A stretch of 64,000 nucleotides of DNA from Candidatus Gastranaerophilales bacterium (GTDB lineage: Bacteria; Cyanobacteriota; Vampirovibrionia; Gastranaerophilales; Gastranaerophilaceae). Made by a program: the position numbers and the translations under genes. The notes below the pieces were generated by a model, which did not search any database, had not been told where the DNA came from, and saw nothing but the letters and a program-made list of their open reading frames with translations. Shown one piece after another: positions 36,838 to 44,643 of the stretch; the first letter of the stretch is position 1, and each line of letters begins with the position of its first letter. The stretch lies in NCBI GenBank assembly GCA_944322785.1, contig CALUPW010000002.1, positions 186,001 through 250,000 of the forward strand, written 5' to 3'.

Positions 36838-37502
36838 GTTATTTTCCAGTCGTTCATCTGTATAAGTTTGGTGCAGAAAGTTGCCATTTTAGAAGTACGG
36901 CTTCTGTTACATCCACGTCCGCTATTATATATCAAATCTTCGTATGTGCCATTCCAGTTCATAGAATAGGGTTCAACAGTTGTCTTTATTCCGGATTCTT
37001 CCATCCTTCCTCCATCTGGAAGGTATCCGCTTATTTTATTAAACTGGAATGCAAAAACGTTTCGTATAATCTGGTTTATGCTTGCGTCCGGATTGTATTT
37101 CCCGTCAACAAAATAAAATATGTCACCGCCATTTTTGTCATATCTGAAAGCAAACATTCCCCCTCCTGTCATATAAATGCAGACGGCACTTTCATAACAG
37201 TTGTCATACCTGTTATATTTTATATAAGGCAGCAAATATAATTTTGCAAAATCCAAATTTTCCTGATAAGTGGAATCTTTCGGTGTTCCCATCCAGTATT
37301 CAACATCTCCGTAATCGGCTTTTGCAAATTGTATTGCGTTATTAATTGTGTTATAGAATTTTTTTAATTTGGCTGCGGTTGCCTCTTTTCTTGAATCGGC
37401 AATTATTGATGGCAGAGTCATTGCGGCAACAATCCCGATAATACCGATAGTTATTAATACTTCTGATATTGTAAATCCGGTTTTAAACTTTGACTCATAC
37501 AT
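36819..37502 (-). CDS. Type IV prepilin-like protein (227 aa)
   Basis: Pilin or pseudopilin. The leader is short and normal: MYESKFKTG, cleavage after G9, then F10-T-I-S-E14-V-L-I-T-I and a hydrophobic helix to about residue 32. The C-terminus ends MNDWKITKDFPW, matching the tail of the prepilin at 1136-2215, and the two share overall plan. Cysteines near residues 87, 93, 204 and 220 could form disulfides. AAAGGAG precedes the ATG. It is divergent from an XRE regulator gene across a 14-bp inverted repeat and convergent with atpC. Confidence 0.9.
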   Translation of the reverse strand: MYESKFKTGFTISEVLITIGIIGIVAAMTLPSIIADSRKEATAAKLKKFYNTINNAIQFAKADYGDVEYWMGTPKDSTYQENLDFAKLYLLPYIKYNRYDNCYESAVCIYMTGGGMFAFRYDKNGGDIFYFVDGKYNPDASINQIIRNVFAFQFNKISGYLPDGGRMEESGIKTTVEPYSMNWNGTYEDLIYNSGRGCNRSRTSKMATFCTKLIQMNDWKITKDFPW

Positions 37503-37521
37503 AAAATTCTCCTTTAGGATA

Positions 37522-37557
37522 ATGCCTGATAATCAATATTATATGATTATTAGGCAT
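37522..37557. promoter_or_regulatory. 14-bp inverted repeat between prepilin and XRE genes (operator candidate)
   Basis: ATGCCTGATAATCA (37522-37535) and TGATTATTAGGCAT (37544-37557) form arms with one mismatch around an 8-bp AT centre. It lies 20-55 bp upstream of the prepilin start in a divergent intergenic region, where the adjacent XRE protein could bind. Confidence 0.5.
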
Positions 37558-37634
37558 ATTTGTCAATAATAATTATGCTTAATAATCTATTATCTCACTT
37601 GTCTAAAACAACTATTATTAATTAGAGGAATAGT

Positions 37635-37958
37635 ATGGCGAATTTGAAAGTAAAACTCGGAAAACGGATAAAAGAACTAAGAAAATCAAAGGGTATCACA
37701 CAGGAAAAGCTTGCGGAAATGACAAATATGGATATTACAAGTTTGAGTAAAATTGAAACAGGCAGAAATTATCCGCAATATGAAACTATTGAAAAAATAG
37801 CCGAGGCATTGAATCTTGATATTGATAAATTATTTTGTTTTAGCGAAAAACTTTCAAAAGAGGATTATTTAAACGCAATTAACCGGAATCTAATGTTTAT
37901 AAAAAACAATGATGAGAAATTAAAAATTTTGTATGAAATATCATCCTTGCTTGTGTAA
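37635..37958 (+). CDS. XRE-family helix-turn-helix regulator
   Basis: Small DNA-binding repressor-type protein of 107 aa. An HTH_3 domain covers residues 7-62 (LGKRIKELRKSKGITQEKLA, SLSKIETGRNYPQYETIEKI). The C-terminal 45 residues are a short helical region, probably for dimerisation. AGAGGAA precedes the ATG. Divergent from the prepilin gene and 26 bp upstream of the chromate-transporter pair. It may regulate either or itself (inference from position). Confidence 0.88.
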   Translation: MANLKVKLGKRIKELRKSKGITQEKLAEMTNMDITSLSKIETGRNYPQYETIEKIAEALNLDIDKLFCFSEKLSKEDYLNAINRNLMFIKNNDEKLKILYEISSLLV

Positions 37959-37972
37959 GAAGTTTTTATAAA

Positions 37973-37978
37973 TATAAT
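37973..37978 (+). promoter_or_regulatory. -10 box 6 nt before the chromate transporter start (leaderless candidate)
   Basis: Perfect TATAAT followed by TGTTGT and the ATG at 37985. No SD is present. Transcription would begin on the start codon, or the gene is translated by read-through from the XRE gene. Confidence 0.45.
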
Positions 37979-37984
37979 TGTTGT

Positions 37985-38545
37985 ATGGAAATAAACTTAT
38001 ATAATATATATACAACTTTTTTTAAAGTCGGAACATTACTTCTTGGCGGAGGGTATGTAATTTTACCCATACTGCAATCTGAGCTTGTTGAAAAAAGAAA
38101 CTGGATTGATAATGATGATTTGTGTGAATATACAGCATTAAGCCAGAGTATTCCCGGGCTTATTGCAGCAAATCTTTCAATATTTGTCGGTTACAAACTT
38201 AAAAGGACAGCAGGTGCTCTAGCTGCAATTTCCGGAATGATTACGCCTGCTTTTTTGTGTATTGTGATACTTGCCAAAATTCTTGAAGAAGTGATTAAAC
38301 TAAAATTTATACAGGGAATATTCTGGGGCGTCGGAATAGGAGTTTTAATCCTTATTTATCTTGCGATTAAAGAAATCTGGCATAAAAGTGTAATTGATAA
38401 ATATACATTTTTTGTATTTTTTATAGTTTTTTTGTTGTCAGTGCTCTTAAAAATTTCACCTGCAATCCTTGTAATTTCTGCGATAATTCTCGGGATACTG
38501 CGCAGATTTTATCTAGTTCGCAGAAGCAAAGGCGGTGTTGAATGA
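37985..38545 (+). CDS. Chromate transporter, N-terminal-type half (short-chain CHR)
   Basis: Membrane protein of the CHR family, which exports chromate or related oxyanions. The 186 aa form one CHR domain with about six hydrophobic segments and the motifs FFKVGTLLLGGGYVILPIL and ALSQSIPGLIAANLSIFVGYK. Short-chain CHR proteins work as pairs, and the partner overlaps by 4 bp downstream. The actual substrate in a gut organism is unknown. Confidence 0.9.
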   Translation: MEINLYNIYTTFFKVGTLLLGGGYVILPILQSELVEKRNWIDNDDLCEYTALSQSIPGLIAANLSIFVGYKLKRTAGALAAISGMITPAFLCIVILAKILEEVIKLKFIQGIFWGVGIGVLILIYLAIKEIWHKSVIDKYTFFVFFIVFLLSVLLKISPAILVISAIILGILRRFYLVRRSKGGVE

Positions 38546-39072
38546 TTTATTTAGAGTTGTTTATGGAATTTTTTCATATTGGACTTTTTTCATTCGGCGG
38601 CGGCTATGCGACACTACCGTTTTTGTTCCATATAGCCGAAACTAAAGACTGGTACACAACAAAACAATTAACGGATATGATTGCAGTATCATCAATTACT
38701 CCGGGGCCTGTCGGGGTTAATGTTGCAACCTTTGCAGGATATACAACATCCGGAATTTTAGGTTCAATAATCGCAACAACATCAGTTGTTTTGCCTTCAA
38801 TAATAATCGTAATTATTATATCAAAACTTCTCGAACAGTTTAAACATAATGAATATGTAAAATCAATTATTTATACTCTTAAACCCGCCGGCTGCGGTTT
38901 GCTTGCGGCAGTCGGAGTTAATATGTTTTTGAATGATATGAGTCTTTACGGAATAATTTTATTTATACTGCTTTTTATTTTAAGCTGTTTTAAAAAACTG
39001 GATCCTCTTGTTTATCTAGGTGTTTCCGCAATATGCGGGCTGGTTTTGTGCTATTTGCTTCCTGTGGTATAG
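38542..39072 (+). CDS. Chromate transporter, C-terminal-type half (short-chain CHR)
   Basis: Second CHR-domain partner, 176 aa. Motifs: FFHIGLFSFGGGYATLPFL, and VSSITPGPVGVNVATFAGY, the PGP form typical of this half. The ATGA overlap with the upstream gene implies coupled translation and assembly of a heterodimer, probably with opposite membrane topologies (known for the family in Bacillus). Confidence 0.9.
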   Translation: MIYLELFMEFFHIGLFSFGGGYATLPFLFHIAETKDWYTTKQLTDMIAVSSITPGPVGVNVATFAGYTTSGILGSIIATTSVVLPSIIIVIIISKLLEQFKHNEYVKSIIYTLKPAGCGLLAAVGVNMFLNDMSLYGIILFILLFILSCFKKLDPLVYLGVSAICGLVLCYLLPVV

Positions 39073-39156
39073 AACAGTCGTAATTAATTTATAAAATACG
39101 AAATGTTAAAAATTGTTTTTATTTTATTTATTAAGTTATAATTTTTTTGAGGTGAT

Positions 39157-39876
39157 ATGATGGCTCGCAAGAGTGGAAATAAAACCGCCAATAATAATGA
39201 GTTAACAGAAAAAAGTTCAAAAATCGGTGCTATGTATAAAATAGCCATCGGAATTTGTATTTTTACCCTGATAGGTTCAATTTCTGTTGTTTTTGCAATG
39301 AAAAGGGTACAGGTTATAAGATGTCAGGTGGGGCTTAAACAGGCTCTTGCAATACTTCATCAGGCGATAATGCTTGCGAATTTTGAATCCGCAGATGAAA
39401 AAAGAACAGATATTTTTTATTATTATCTGATAGATGCATTCAATACAAAATTTGAAAGCACAAATTGTAAGCATTCAAAGGATTTGGTCTGCCGTATTTC
39501 TCAATACCGTACAATGAATAACAAAACTGTAATGTCTGATATGATTTTTAAAAAAGGAACAAAAATAGTAATAAATAATATTCTTTTTATGGTTAATGAG
39601 CCGAGATTTCCCGATGATAAGCTTTTGATAACAGTGGATGTAAACGGGACGAATATACCGCCGAATCGTTTGGGATATGATGTTTTTGTTTTTCAGATAA
39701 TAAATAACAGAATAAGAGCAATGGGAAATAAAGGAACTCTTTATCCGATAGGACAGTATGATTTCTATTGCAATAAAAAAAGCATATCAAAAGATGATCT
39801 TTTAGGAGTCAACTGTACGTACAACGCATTTTTTGACAAAAAATATTTTTCAAATTTTATGATGCCGCTTTTTTAA
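39157..39876 (+). CDS. Pilin-like single-span membrane protein lacking a prepilin cleavage motif (239 aa)
   Basis: Not assignable to a named family. After a basic, polar N-terminus, residues about 30-48 form one membrane helix (IAIGICIFTLIGSISVVFAM). The extracytoplasmic part has VNGTNIPPNRLGYDVFVFQI, which aligns with INGLRGANTVGKDIFMFQ of the prepilin at 1136, and four Cys. There is no F-T-x-x-E signal, so it may be a non-processed relative or minor assembly partner of the prepilins. GAGGTGAT lies just before tandem ATGs at 39157/39160. Confidence 0.7.
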   Translation: MMARKSGNKTANNNELTEKSSKIGAMYKIAIGICIFTLIGSISVVFAMKRVQVIRCQVGLKQALAILHQAIMLANFESADEKRTDIFYYYLIDAFNTKFESTNCKHSKDLVCRISQYRTMNNKTVMSDMIFKKGTKIVINNILFMVNEPRFPDDKLLITVDVNGTNIPPNRLGYDVFVFQIINNRIRAMGNKGTLYPIGQYDFYCNKKSISKDDLLGVNCTYNAFFDKKYFSNFMMPLF

Positions 39877-39891
39877 TTTTTAAACGGATAA

Positions 39892-41427
39892 TTAATTTGT
39901 GTTATTTAAAAAACTCCTGTACTGCAAAGCCTGCATAAGATGATTTTGTTTTATGTCCATTGAATTTTCAAGATCTGCAATTGTCCTTGCAAGTTTTAAA
40001 ATCCGGTCATATTTTCGTCCGGAAAGCTGATATTTAATAATAGCTGTTTTAAATATTTTTTCGGTTTCATTGTCAATTTTGCAGTATTTTTTTATAAGTT
40101 TCGGTGTAAGTTCGGAATTGGTTAAAATGCCATCGTTCTTATATCGTTCGGTCTGAATTTTGCGGGCATTAATAACTCTTTTTCGTATGTCGGCTGAGGA
40201 TTCTTCAGATTTTGCAGAGTTTAACAGTTCATCGGATGTAAGTTTAGGAACTTCAATCTGTAAATCAATTCTATCCAGAAGCGGTCCTGATAGTCTTGAT
40301 AAGTATCTGCTTATCTGAAATTCCGTACATGTGCACTGTTTTTCTTTGTCACCCAGATACCCGCACGGGCATGGATTCATAGCCGCAAGAAGCATGAATT
40401 TTGCAGGATATGTAATTGAATGATTTGTTCTTGAAATAACAACTTTTGCATCCTCAAGCGGCTGGCGGAGAACCTCCAGTACCTGACGGGGAAATTCTAC
40501 AATTTCATCCATAAAAAGAACCCCTCGGTGGGCAAGTGTAATTTCACCAGGTTTTGGATTTGAGCCTCCGCCGATAATTCCGTTTGCTGATGCCGTATGG
40601 TGAACAGAACGGAACGGACGTTTTGTCATTAAAGGTTCATCAGATGATAAAAGTCCTGAAATACTGTAAATTTTTGTAAGTTCAAGCGCCTCTGATAATT
40701 CAAGCGGCGGAAGAATTGATGCAAAACATTTTGCCATTAAAGTTTTGCCTGAACCCGGTGAGCCGGACATTAAAAGGTTATGTCCTCCGGCGGCTGCAAT
40801 TTCGAGTGCTTTTTTAGCTTTTTTCTGTCCTTTTACATCCTTAAAATCATAGATAAATTCTTCATCCTGTTTAATTTTCAAATATTCGTTGATGTCTATT
40901 TTAGTAATTTTTAAAGGTGATTCTACAAAATGATTTACAACATCCGTAAGGTGCGATGCTCCGAAAATATTAATCCCTTCAACAAGAGCAGCTTCATTAG
41001 CGTTTTTATCGGGGACAACTACGTTTTTGATTCCGGCCTTTTTTAGTCCGAGAACTATCGGAAGAACCCCGTTTACACCTCTGATTGCACCGTCCAGTGA
41101 AAGTTCGCCTATGAATGCATAGTCCTTAATTTTTTCTGCATCAATAGTTTCTTCCTCTGTCAAAATTCCGACTGCAATCGGAAGGTCAAAATTTGTTCCG
41201 ACTTTTTTTATATCAGCGGGTGCAAGATTTACAACGACTTTTTTGGCAGGGAACGTGTAATTTGAATTTTTTATGGCAGAGCGGACTCTGTCACGGGCTT
41301 CATTGATTGCTGTATCCGGAAGTCCGACAATTGAAATTGAAGGAAGTGAATTTATTACATCAATTTCAACGGTTATTTTATATGCATCCAGCCCTATTAC
41401 GGTTGCAGTTGTAACCTTGTTTACCAT
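39892..41427 (-). CDS. comM: ComM/YifB-family Mg-chelatase-like AAA+ ATPase
   Basis: Branch-migration helicase that extends integration of incoming DNA during natural transformation. The 511 aa have the N-terminal Lon-like domain (SLPSISIVGLPDTAINEARD, FIGELSLDGAIRGVNGVLP), the AAA+ core with Walker A SGSPGSGKTLMAKC and Walker B GVLFMDEIVEF, the HTASANGIIGGG insert and a CPCGYLGDKEKQCTCTEFQI cysteine motif. No SD; a perfect TATAAT (41434-41439) is exactly 6 nt before the ATG. With prepilin genes nearby it hints at competence, though the family also exists in non-transformable bacteria. Confidence 0.93.
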   Translation of the reverse strand: MVNKVTTATVIGLDAYKITVEIDVINSLPSISIVGLPDTAINEARDRVRSAIKNSNYTFPAKKVVVNLAPADIKKVGTNFDLPIAVGILTEEETIDAEKIKDYAFIGELSLDGAIRGVNGVLPIVLGLKKAGIKNVVVPDKNANEAALVEGINIFGASHLTDVVNHFVESPLKITKIDINEYLKIKQDEEFIYDFKDVKGQKKAKKALEIAAAGGHNLLMSGSPGSGKTLMAKCFASILPPLELSEALELTKIYSISGLLSSDEPLMTKRPFRSVHHTASANGIIGGGSNPKPGEITLAHRGVLFMDEIVEFPRQVLEVLRQPLEDAKVVISRTNHSITYPAKFMLLAAMNPCPCGYLGDKEKQCTCTEFQISRYLSRLSGPLLDRIDLQIEVPKLTSDELLNSAKSEESSADIRKRVINARKIQTERYKNDGILTNSELTPKLIKKYCKIDNETEKIFKTAIIKYQLSGRKYDRILKLARTIADLENSMDIKQNHLMQALQYRSFLNNTN

Positions 41428-41433
41428 AAGTCA

Positions 41434-41439
41434 ATTATA
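41434..41439 (-). promoter_or_regulatory. -10 box 6 nt before comM (leaderless candidate)
   Basis: TATAAT on the minus strand followed by TGACTT and ATG. A TTCGCA -35-like hexamer lies 17 bp upstream (41457-41462). No SD is present. Confidence 0.5.
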
Positions 41440-41491
41440 CATGAAAATCCGTACTTTGCGAAAGTTATTTTTTTGATAAAATTATAATGTT

Positions 41492-42505
41492 ATGAAAAAT
41501 GATTTTAAAAATATTCTTACAATAAATTTTGGCGGAATCGGTGATGAAATATTTTTTCTTCCCGCACTAATTTCCCTAAAAAAAGAATTCCCAAAATCGA
41601 AAATCACACTTGCACTTGAGCCGAGAAGCAAATCCGTAAAAGATTTGACAGGTGTAATTGATGATTTATTTTTAGTTGATGTAAAAGGAAAAAATAAATA
41701 TTTTGAACTCTTAAAATTGATTTTTCTTGCTCGAAAAGGCAATTTCGGAAAAAATTTTGATATAGTAATTTCATCAGGCGGAAACAAACTTATTTCGCTT
41801 CTTCTTTTTCTGACCGGAATTAAAGAACGTTACGGATATGACAGCGGAAATTTGAGCCGCAGACTTTTAACAAAAGCGATTCCGTTAAATAAAAATCAAT
41901 ATGCATGCAAAATGTATCATGATTTGGTTTCGGAAATTACCGGTTATAAAACTGAACTTCCTGAAATTGATGTTCCAACGCAGGAAAAAATTCCGAATAC
42001 GGTTTTGATTCACCCCGGTGTCAGCCGACTCAGCGTACAAAAAGGAATGATTAAAACAATTACGCCTGAAATCTGGGCGGATGTAATAAACAAACTTCTT
42101 GAAAAAGGCAAAAAAGTTATTCTTGCCGGCGGACCCGACGATGATGATTGTATAAAAAAAATTCTTGAAAACGTTAAAAACAATGAAAGATTTGAAAATT
42201 ATTACGGAAAAACAAAAAGTCTTAAAGAGCTTGCAATTTTGATTGCAAAGTCAGAAAAATTCGTATGTAGTGATTCGGCTCCTTTGCATGTTGCCGTTGC
42301 TCTTAAAACCCGTACTTTTGCAATTTTCGGGCCGACAGACGATAAAAAACTGATTCCGCAATCTGATTTTGTTACGGCGCTGAAAGCAGACGACAAATGT
42401 CCGTTAAAACCGTGTTTGTGGTTGCACAGGCAGACAACATGCGATAGTTTGGACTGTTTAAAAATATCAGCAGATTATATTGCAGAAAAAGTTTGTTCAT
42501 TATAA
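41492..42505 (+). CDS. Glycosyltransferase family 9 (heptosyltransferase-like)
   Basis: Probably adds a sugar (heptose or analogue) to the LPS core. The 337 aa show the GT9 N-terminal GGIGDEIFFLPALISLKKEF, the central VLIHPGVSRLS and the donor-binding CSDSAPLHVAVAL followed by FAIFGPTDDKKLIP. GT-B fold, cytoplasmic face of the inner membrane. Cys-rich CPLKPCLWL near the end is common in the family. No SD; TATAAT (41483-41488) is 3 nt before the ATG, so the leader is minimal. Divergent from comM. Confidence 0.9.
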   Translation: MKNDFKNILTINFGGIGDEIFFLPALISLKKEFPKSKITLALEPRSKSVKDLTGVIDDLFLVDVKGKNKYFELLKLIFLARKGNFGKNFDIVISSGGNKLISLLLFLTGIKERYGYDSGNLSRRLLTKAIPLNKNQYACKMYHDLVSEITGYKTELPEIDVPTQEKIPNTVLIHPGVSRLSVQKGMIKTITPEIWADVINKLLEKGKKVILAGGPDDDDCIKKILENVKNNERFENYYGKTKSLKELAILIAKSEKFVCSDSAPLHVAVALKTRTFAIFGPTDDKKLIPQSDFVTALKADDKCPLKPCLWLHRQTTCDSLDCLKISADYIAEKVCSL

Positions 42506-42507
42506 GA

Positions 42508-42534
42508 TTTCATATATCTTATGGATATATGAAA
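42508..42534 (+). promoter_or_regulatory. Perfect 11-bp hairpin overlapping the SD of the 123-aa gene
   Basis: TTTCATATATC (42508-42518) pairs with GATATATGAAA (42524-42534) around TTATG. The 3' arm runs into GAAAGGA, so part of the SD could be masked when the stem forms. It might also be a protein-binding palindrome. Confidence 0.45.
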
Positions 42535-42543
42535 GGAAATATA

Positions 42544-42915
42544 ATGAGAGTGCAAAACAACAATGGCTTTACCCCTGTATTCGGAACTTTGTATCCTGCT
42601 TCCTGCGGGATTTCCAACGAATTGTTTCAAAAAGTTATAAAAACTCCGCCTGTTAAAAAATTTGCAAAGCATTTTGACGGAAGTCTCGGAATTGATCATT
42701 TTATAAGCAGTACGGATATACAAAGAACTCAAAAAGCTCTATATATTGAGAATATTGAACCAAAAAATATTTTTATCAGATTGATAAGATTTTTGTCAGG
42801 CAAAAAATATAATGCAATTATGTTAAAAACAAAAGCCGTAAACGAAGACGAACTTGTCGCAGAACTTAATTCATTTGACAAAAACAGTTTGATAAAGATT
42901 TATATGAATAAATAA
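42544..42915 (+). CDS. Uncharacterised protein (123 aa)
   Basis: Not recognised. It starts MRVQNNNGFTPVFGTLYPAS, has no signal peptide or membrane span, and has a basic patch around residues 40-90 (PPVKKFAKHFDG, FIRLIRFLSGKKYNAIML). GAAAGGA lies 7 nt before the ATG, making a real gene likely. It follows the GT9 gene by 38 bp through a hairpin. Function cannot be inferred. Confidence 0.6.
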   Translation: MRVQNNNGFTPVFGTLYPASCGISNELFQKVIKTPPVKKFAKHFDGSLGIDHFISSTDIQRTQKALYIENIEPKNIFIRLIRFLSGKKYNAIMLKTKAVNEDELVAELNSFDKNSLIKIYMNK

Positions 42916-42949
42916 ATTTAAGATTTGCAAACCGGAATAACTAAATTTT

Positions 42950-43654
42950 TTAAATTCCGACGCTCAATCCCGCACATAGATTAATTCCCTGTCCGGTAAT
43001 TCCTTTTGCGTCATTTGATATTAAATATTTAGTGAGTTTTGCAATTTCTTCCGGTTTGACAAAACGTTTTTGCGGAATACATTCAAGAATTTCATCTTTT
43101 GAAAACTCGGATTGTTCAATGGAATTTTCGCCTAATTCTGTTTCAACCCAGCCTGGATTAATGGTGTTTACAGTAATGTTAAATTCAGCAAGTTCCAGAG
43201 CAAGAGCTTTTGTAAGTCCGAGAAGTCCGGCTTTGGATGACGAATAAAGACTTGCATTTGCCTCGCCCATAACACCAGAAATTGAACCTATATTGATTAT
43301 TCGTCCGAATTTATTTTTTTTCATGTACGGAACAGCACGGGAAATTAAGTATGCAGGTGCAATTAAATTTGTTTTATGAATTCGTTCAATTCCTTCATAA
43401 GTCATTTTGTCGATTGCGCCGTAAATATATTCGCCTGCATTGTTCACAAGAACGTTAATCAAATTTTTTTCAATAAAATCTCCTAAAATTTCAGGATTTT
43501 TTGCGATGTCGCAAACGCAGAAATCTTTTGCACCGATTGCTTTTAAGGCGTCTTTGTTTCGTCCTGTCACGTAAAGATTTCCGAGCGGCTGCAGTTCTTT
43601 TGCAATTGAATTACCTATACCTTTTGAGGCGCCGGTGACCATAATATTTAACAT
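42950..43654 (-). CDS. SDR-family oxidoreductase
   Basis: NAD(P)-dependent short-chain dehydrogenase of 234 aa. Cofactor motif TGASKGIGNSIAKEL (residues 7-21), NNAGEYIYGAID, and catalytic Ser-Tyr-x3-Lys in INIGSISGVMGEANASLYSSSKAGLLGL, though the usual Tyr reads in LYSSSKAG as expected. C-terminal GITGQGINLCAG resembles FabG. It overlaps tcdA by 7 bp. Could act in fatty-acid or sugar metabolism; the substrate is unknown. Confidence 0.88.
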   Translation of the reverse strand: MLNIMVTGASKGIGNSIAKELQPLGNLYVTGRNKDALKAIGAKDFCVCDIAKNPEILGDFIEKNLINVLVNNAGEYIYGAIDKMTYEGIERIHKTNLIAPAYLISRAVPYMKKNKFGRIINIGSISGVMGEANASLYSSSKAGLLGLTKALALELAEFNITVNTINPGWVETELGENSIEQSEFSKDEILECIPQKRFVKPEEIAKLTKYLISNDAKGITGQGINLCAGLSVGI

Positions 43655-44403
43655 TTTTTCTCCTTTTCGATAAGTTTTTCCACAATAAATGCAGCCATAA
43701 AAATTCCGGCACAGCTCGCAACAAACGGGGTTGACGCCGGTGTGATTTTGGTAAATTCAATAGTTTCGCCTGAATGTGTTTTTAATTCTTCTTTTTCAGA
43801 AATTTTTTCCCTGCAGAAAGGTTTTTCTCTGCTTGCAACGACCGTAATGCCGTTTTCAATTCCCAATTTTTTTAACTGATAAATGCAGTTTGAAACAAAC
43901 GGTGCATTCTTGTTTTCGATTTCTGAAATATCGCAGATATAAAGTTTTGTCGGGTCAGTCCTGTTGCCTGCGCCCATTGAACTTATAACCGGAATTTTTT
44001 TCTTTACACAATTTTCAAGCAGACTGATTTTTGAACGTAAAGTGTCAATTGCATCTGCCGTGAAATCAATATCATTTGTCAAAATTTCGTCGCTACCTGT
44101 ATAAAAATCATCAAATATGTTCAATTTAATTTCAGGATTTATGTCTATTAGACGGTTTGCAAAAAGTTCGGTTTTTTTTTGTCCGACAGTTGAATTAAGT
44201 GCAACAAGCTGGCGGTTTATATTTGATTTTGAAACAACATCAAAATCTACAATCGTAAGCTTACCGATACCTGCTCTTGCGAGGGCTTCAGCGCAAAAGC
44301 CTCCGACTCCGCCGAGTCCGAAAACCGCAACATGTTTTTGAAAAAGAATATGCTGAATTTCAGCTCCCCAAAAAAGTTCGTTACGGGAAAATATGTTATC
44401 CAT
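43648..44403 (-). CDS. tcdA: tRNA threonylcarbamoyladenosine dehydratase (TcdA/ThiF-like)
   Basis: ATP-dependent enzyme that cyclises t6A to ct6A at tRNA position 37. The 251 aa show the E1-like fold: nucleotide motif FGLGGVGGFCAEALARAGIG, VDFDVVSKSNINRQLVAL, the DAIDTLRSKISLLENCVKK segment and SSMGAGNRTDPTKLYICDIS. TcdA is preferred over ThiF or MoeB because of GAGNRTDP and the absence of a C-terminal rhodanese domain. Within a minus-strand run secG-tcdA-SDR. Confidence 0.9.
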   Translation of the reverse strand: MDNIFSRNELFWGAEIQHILFQKHVAVFGLGGVGGFCAEALARAGIGKLTIVDFDVVSKSNINRQLVALNSTVGQKKTELFANRLIDINPEIKLNIFDDFYTGSDEILTNDIDFTADAIDTLRSKISLLENCVKKKIPVISSMGAGNRTDPTKLYICDISEIENKNAPFVSNCIYQLKKLGIENGITVVASREKPFCREKISEKEELKTHSGETIEFTKITPASTPFVASCAGIFMAAFIVEKLIEKEKKC

Positions 44404-44415
44404 ATATTTTGTCCG

Positions 44416-44640
44416 TTACTTAATAATTCCGTAACCTAAAAGGAAAGTGCATAAAATAAATACACCGGCAATAATTCCTGTAATTTTATTCAAGCCTTTT
44501 TCCGCACTTTTTTGTGATGAAAATATTTGAGAGGCACCGCCCATTCCTGCAATTCCATCGCCTTTCGGTGAATGAAGCAGAATTAAAACGATTAAAAGCA
44601 GTGATGATATTATTTGGATTGTCCAGATGAATGTAACCAT
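44416..44640 (-). CDS. secG: Preprotein translocase subunit SecG
   Basis: Small accessory subunit of SecYEG. The 74 aa have two membrane helices (IQIISSLLLIVLILLHSPKG and IIAGVFILCTFLLGYGIIK) joined by the conserved loop KGDGIAGMGGASQIFSSQKS. Only 3 bp separate it from the upstream Nudix gene. Confidence 0.94.
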   Translation of the reverse strand: MVTFIWTIQIISSLLLIVLILLHSPKGDGIAGMGGASQIFSSQKSAEKGLNKITGIIAGVFILCTFLLGYGIIK

Positions 44641-44643
44641 TTT

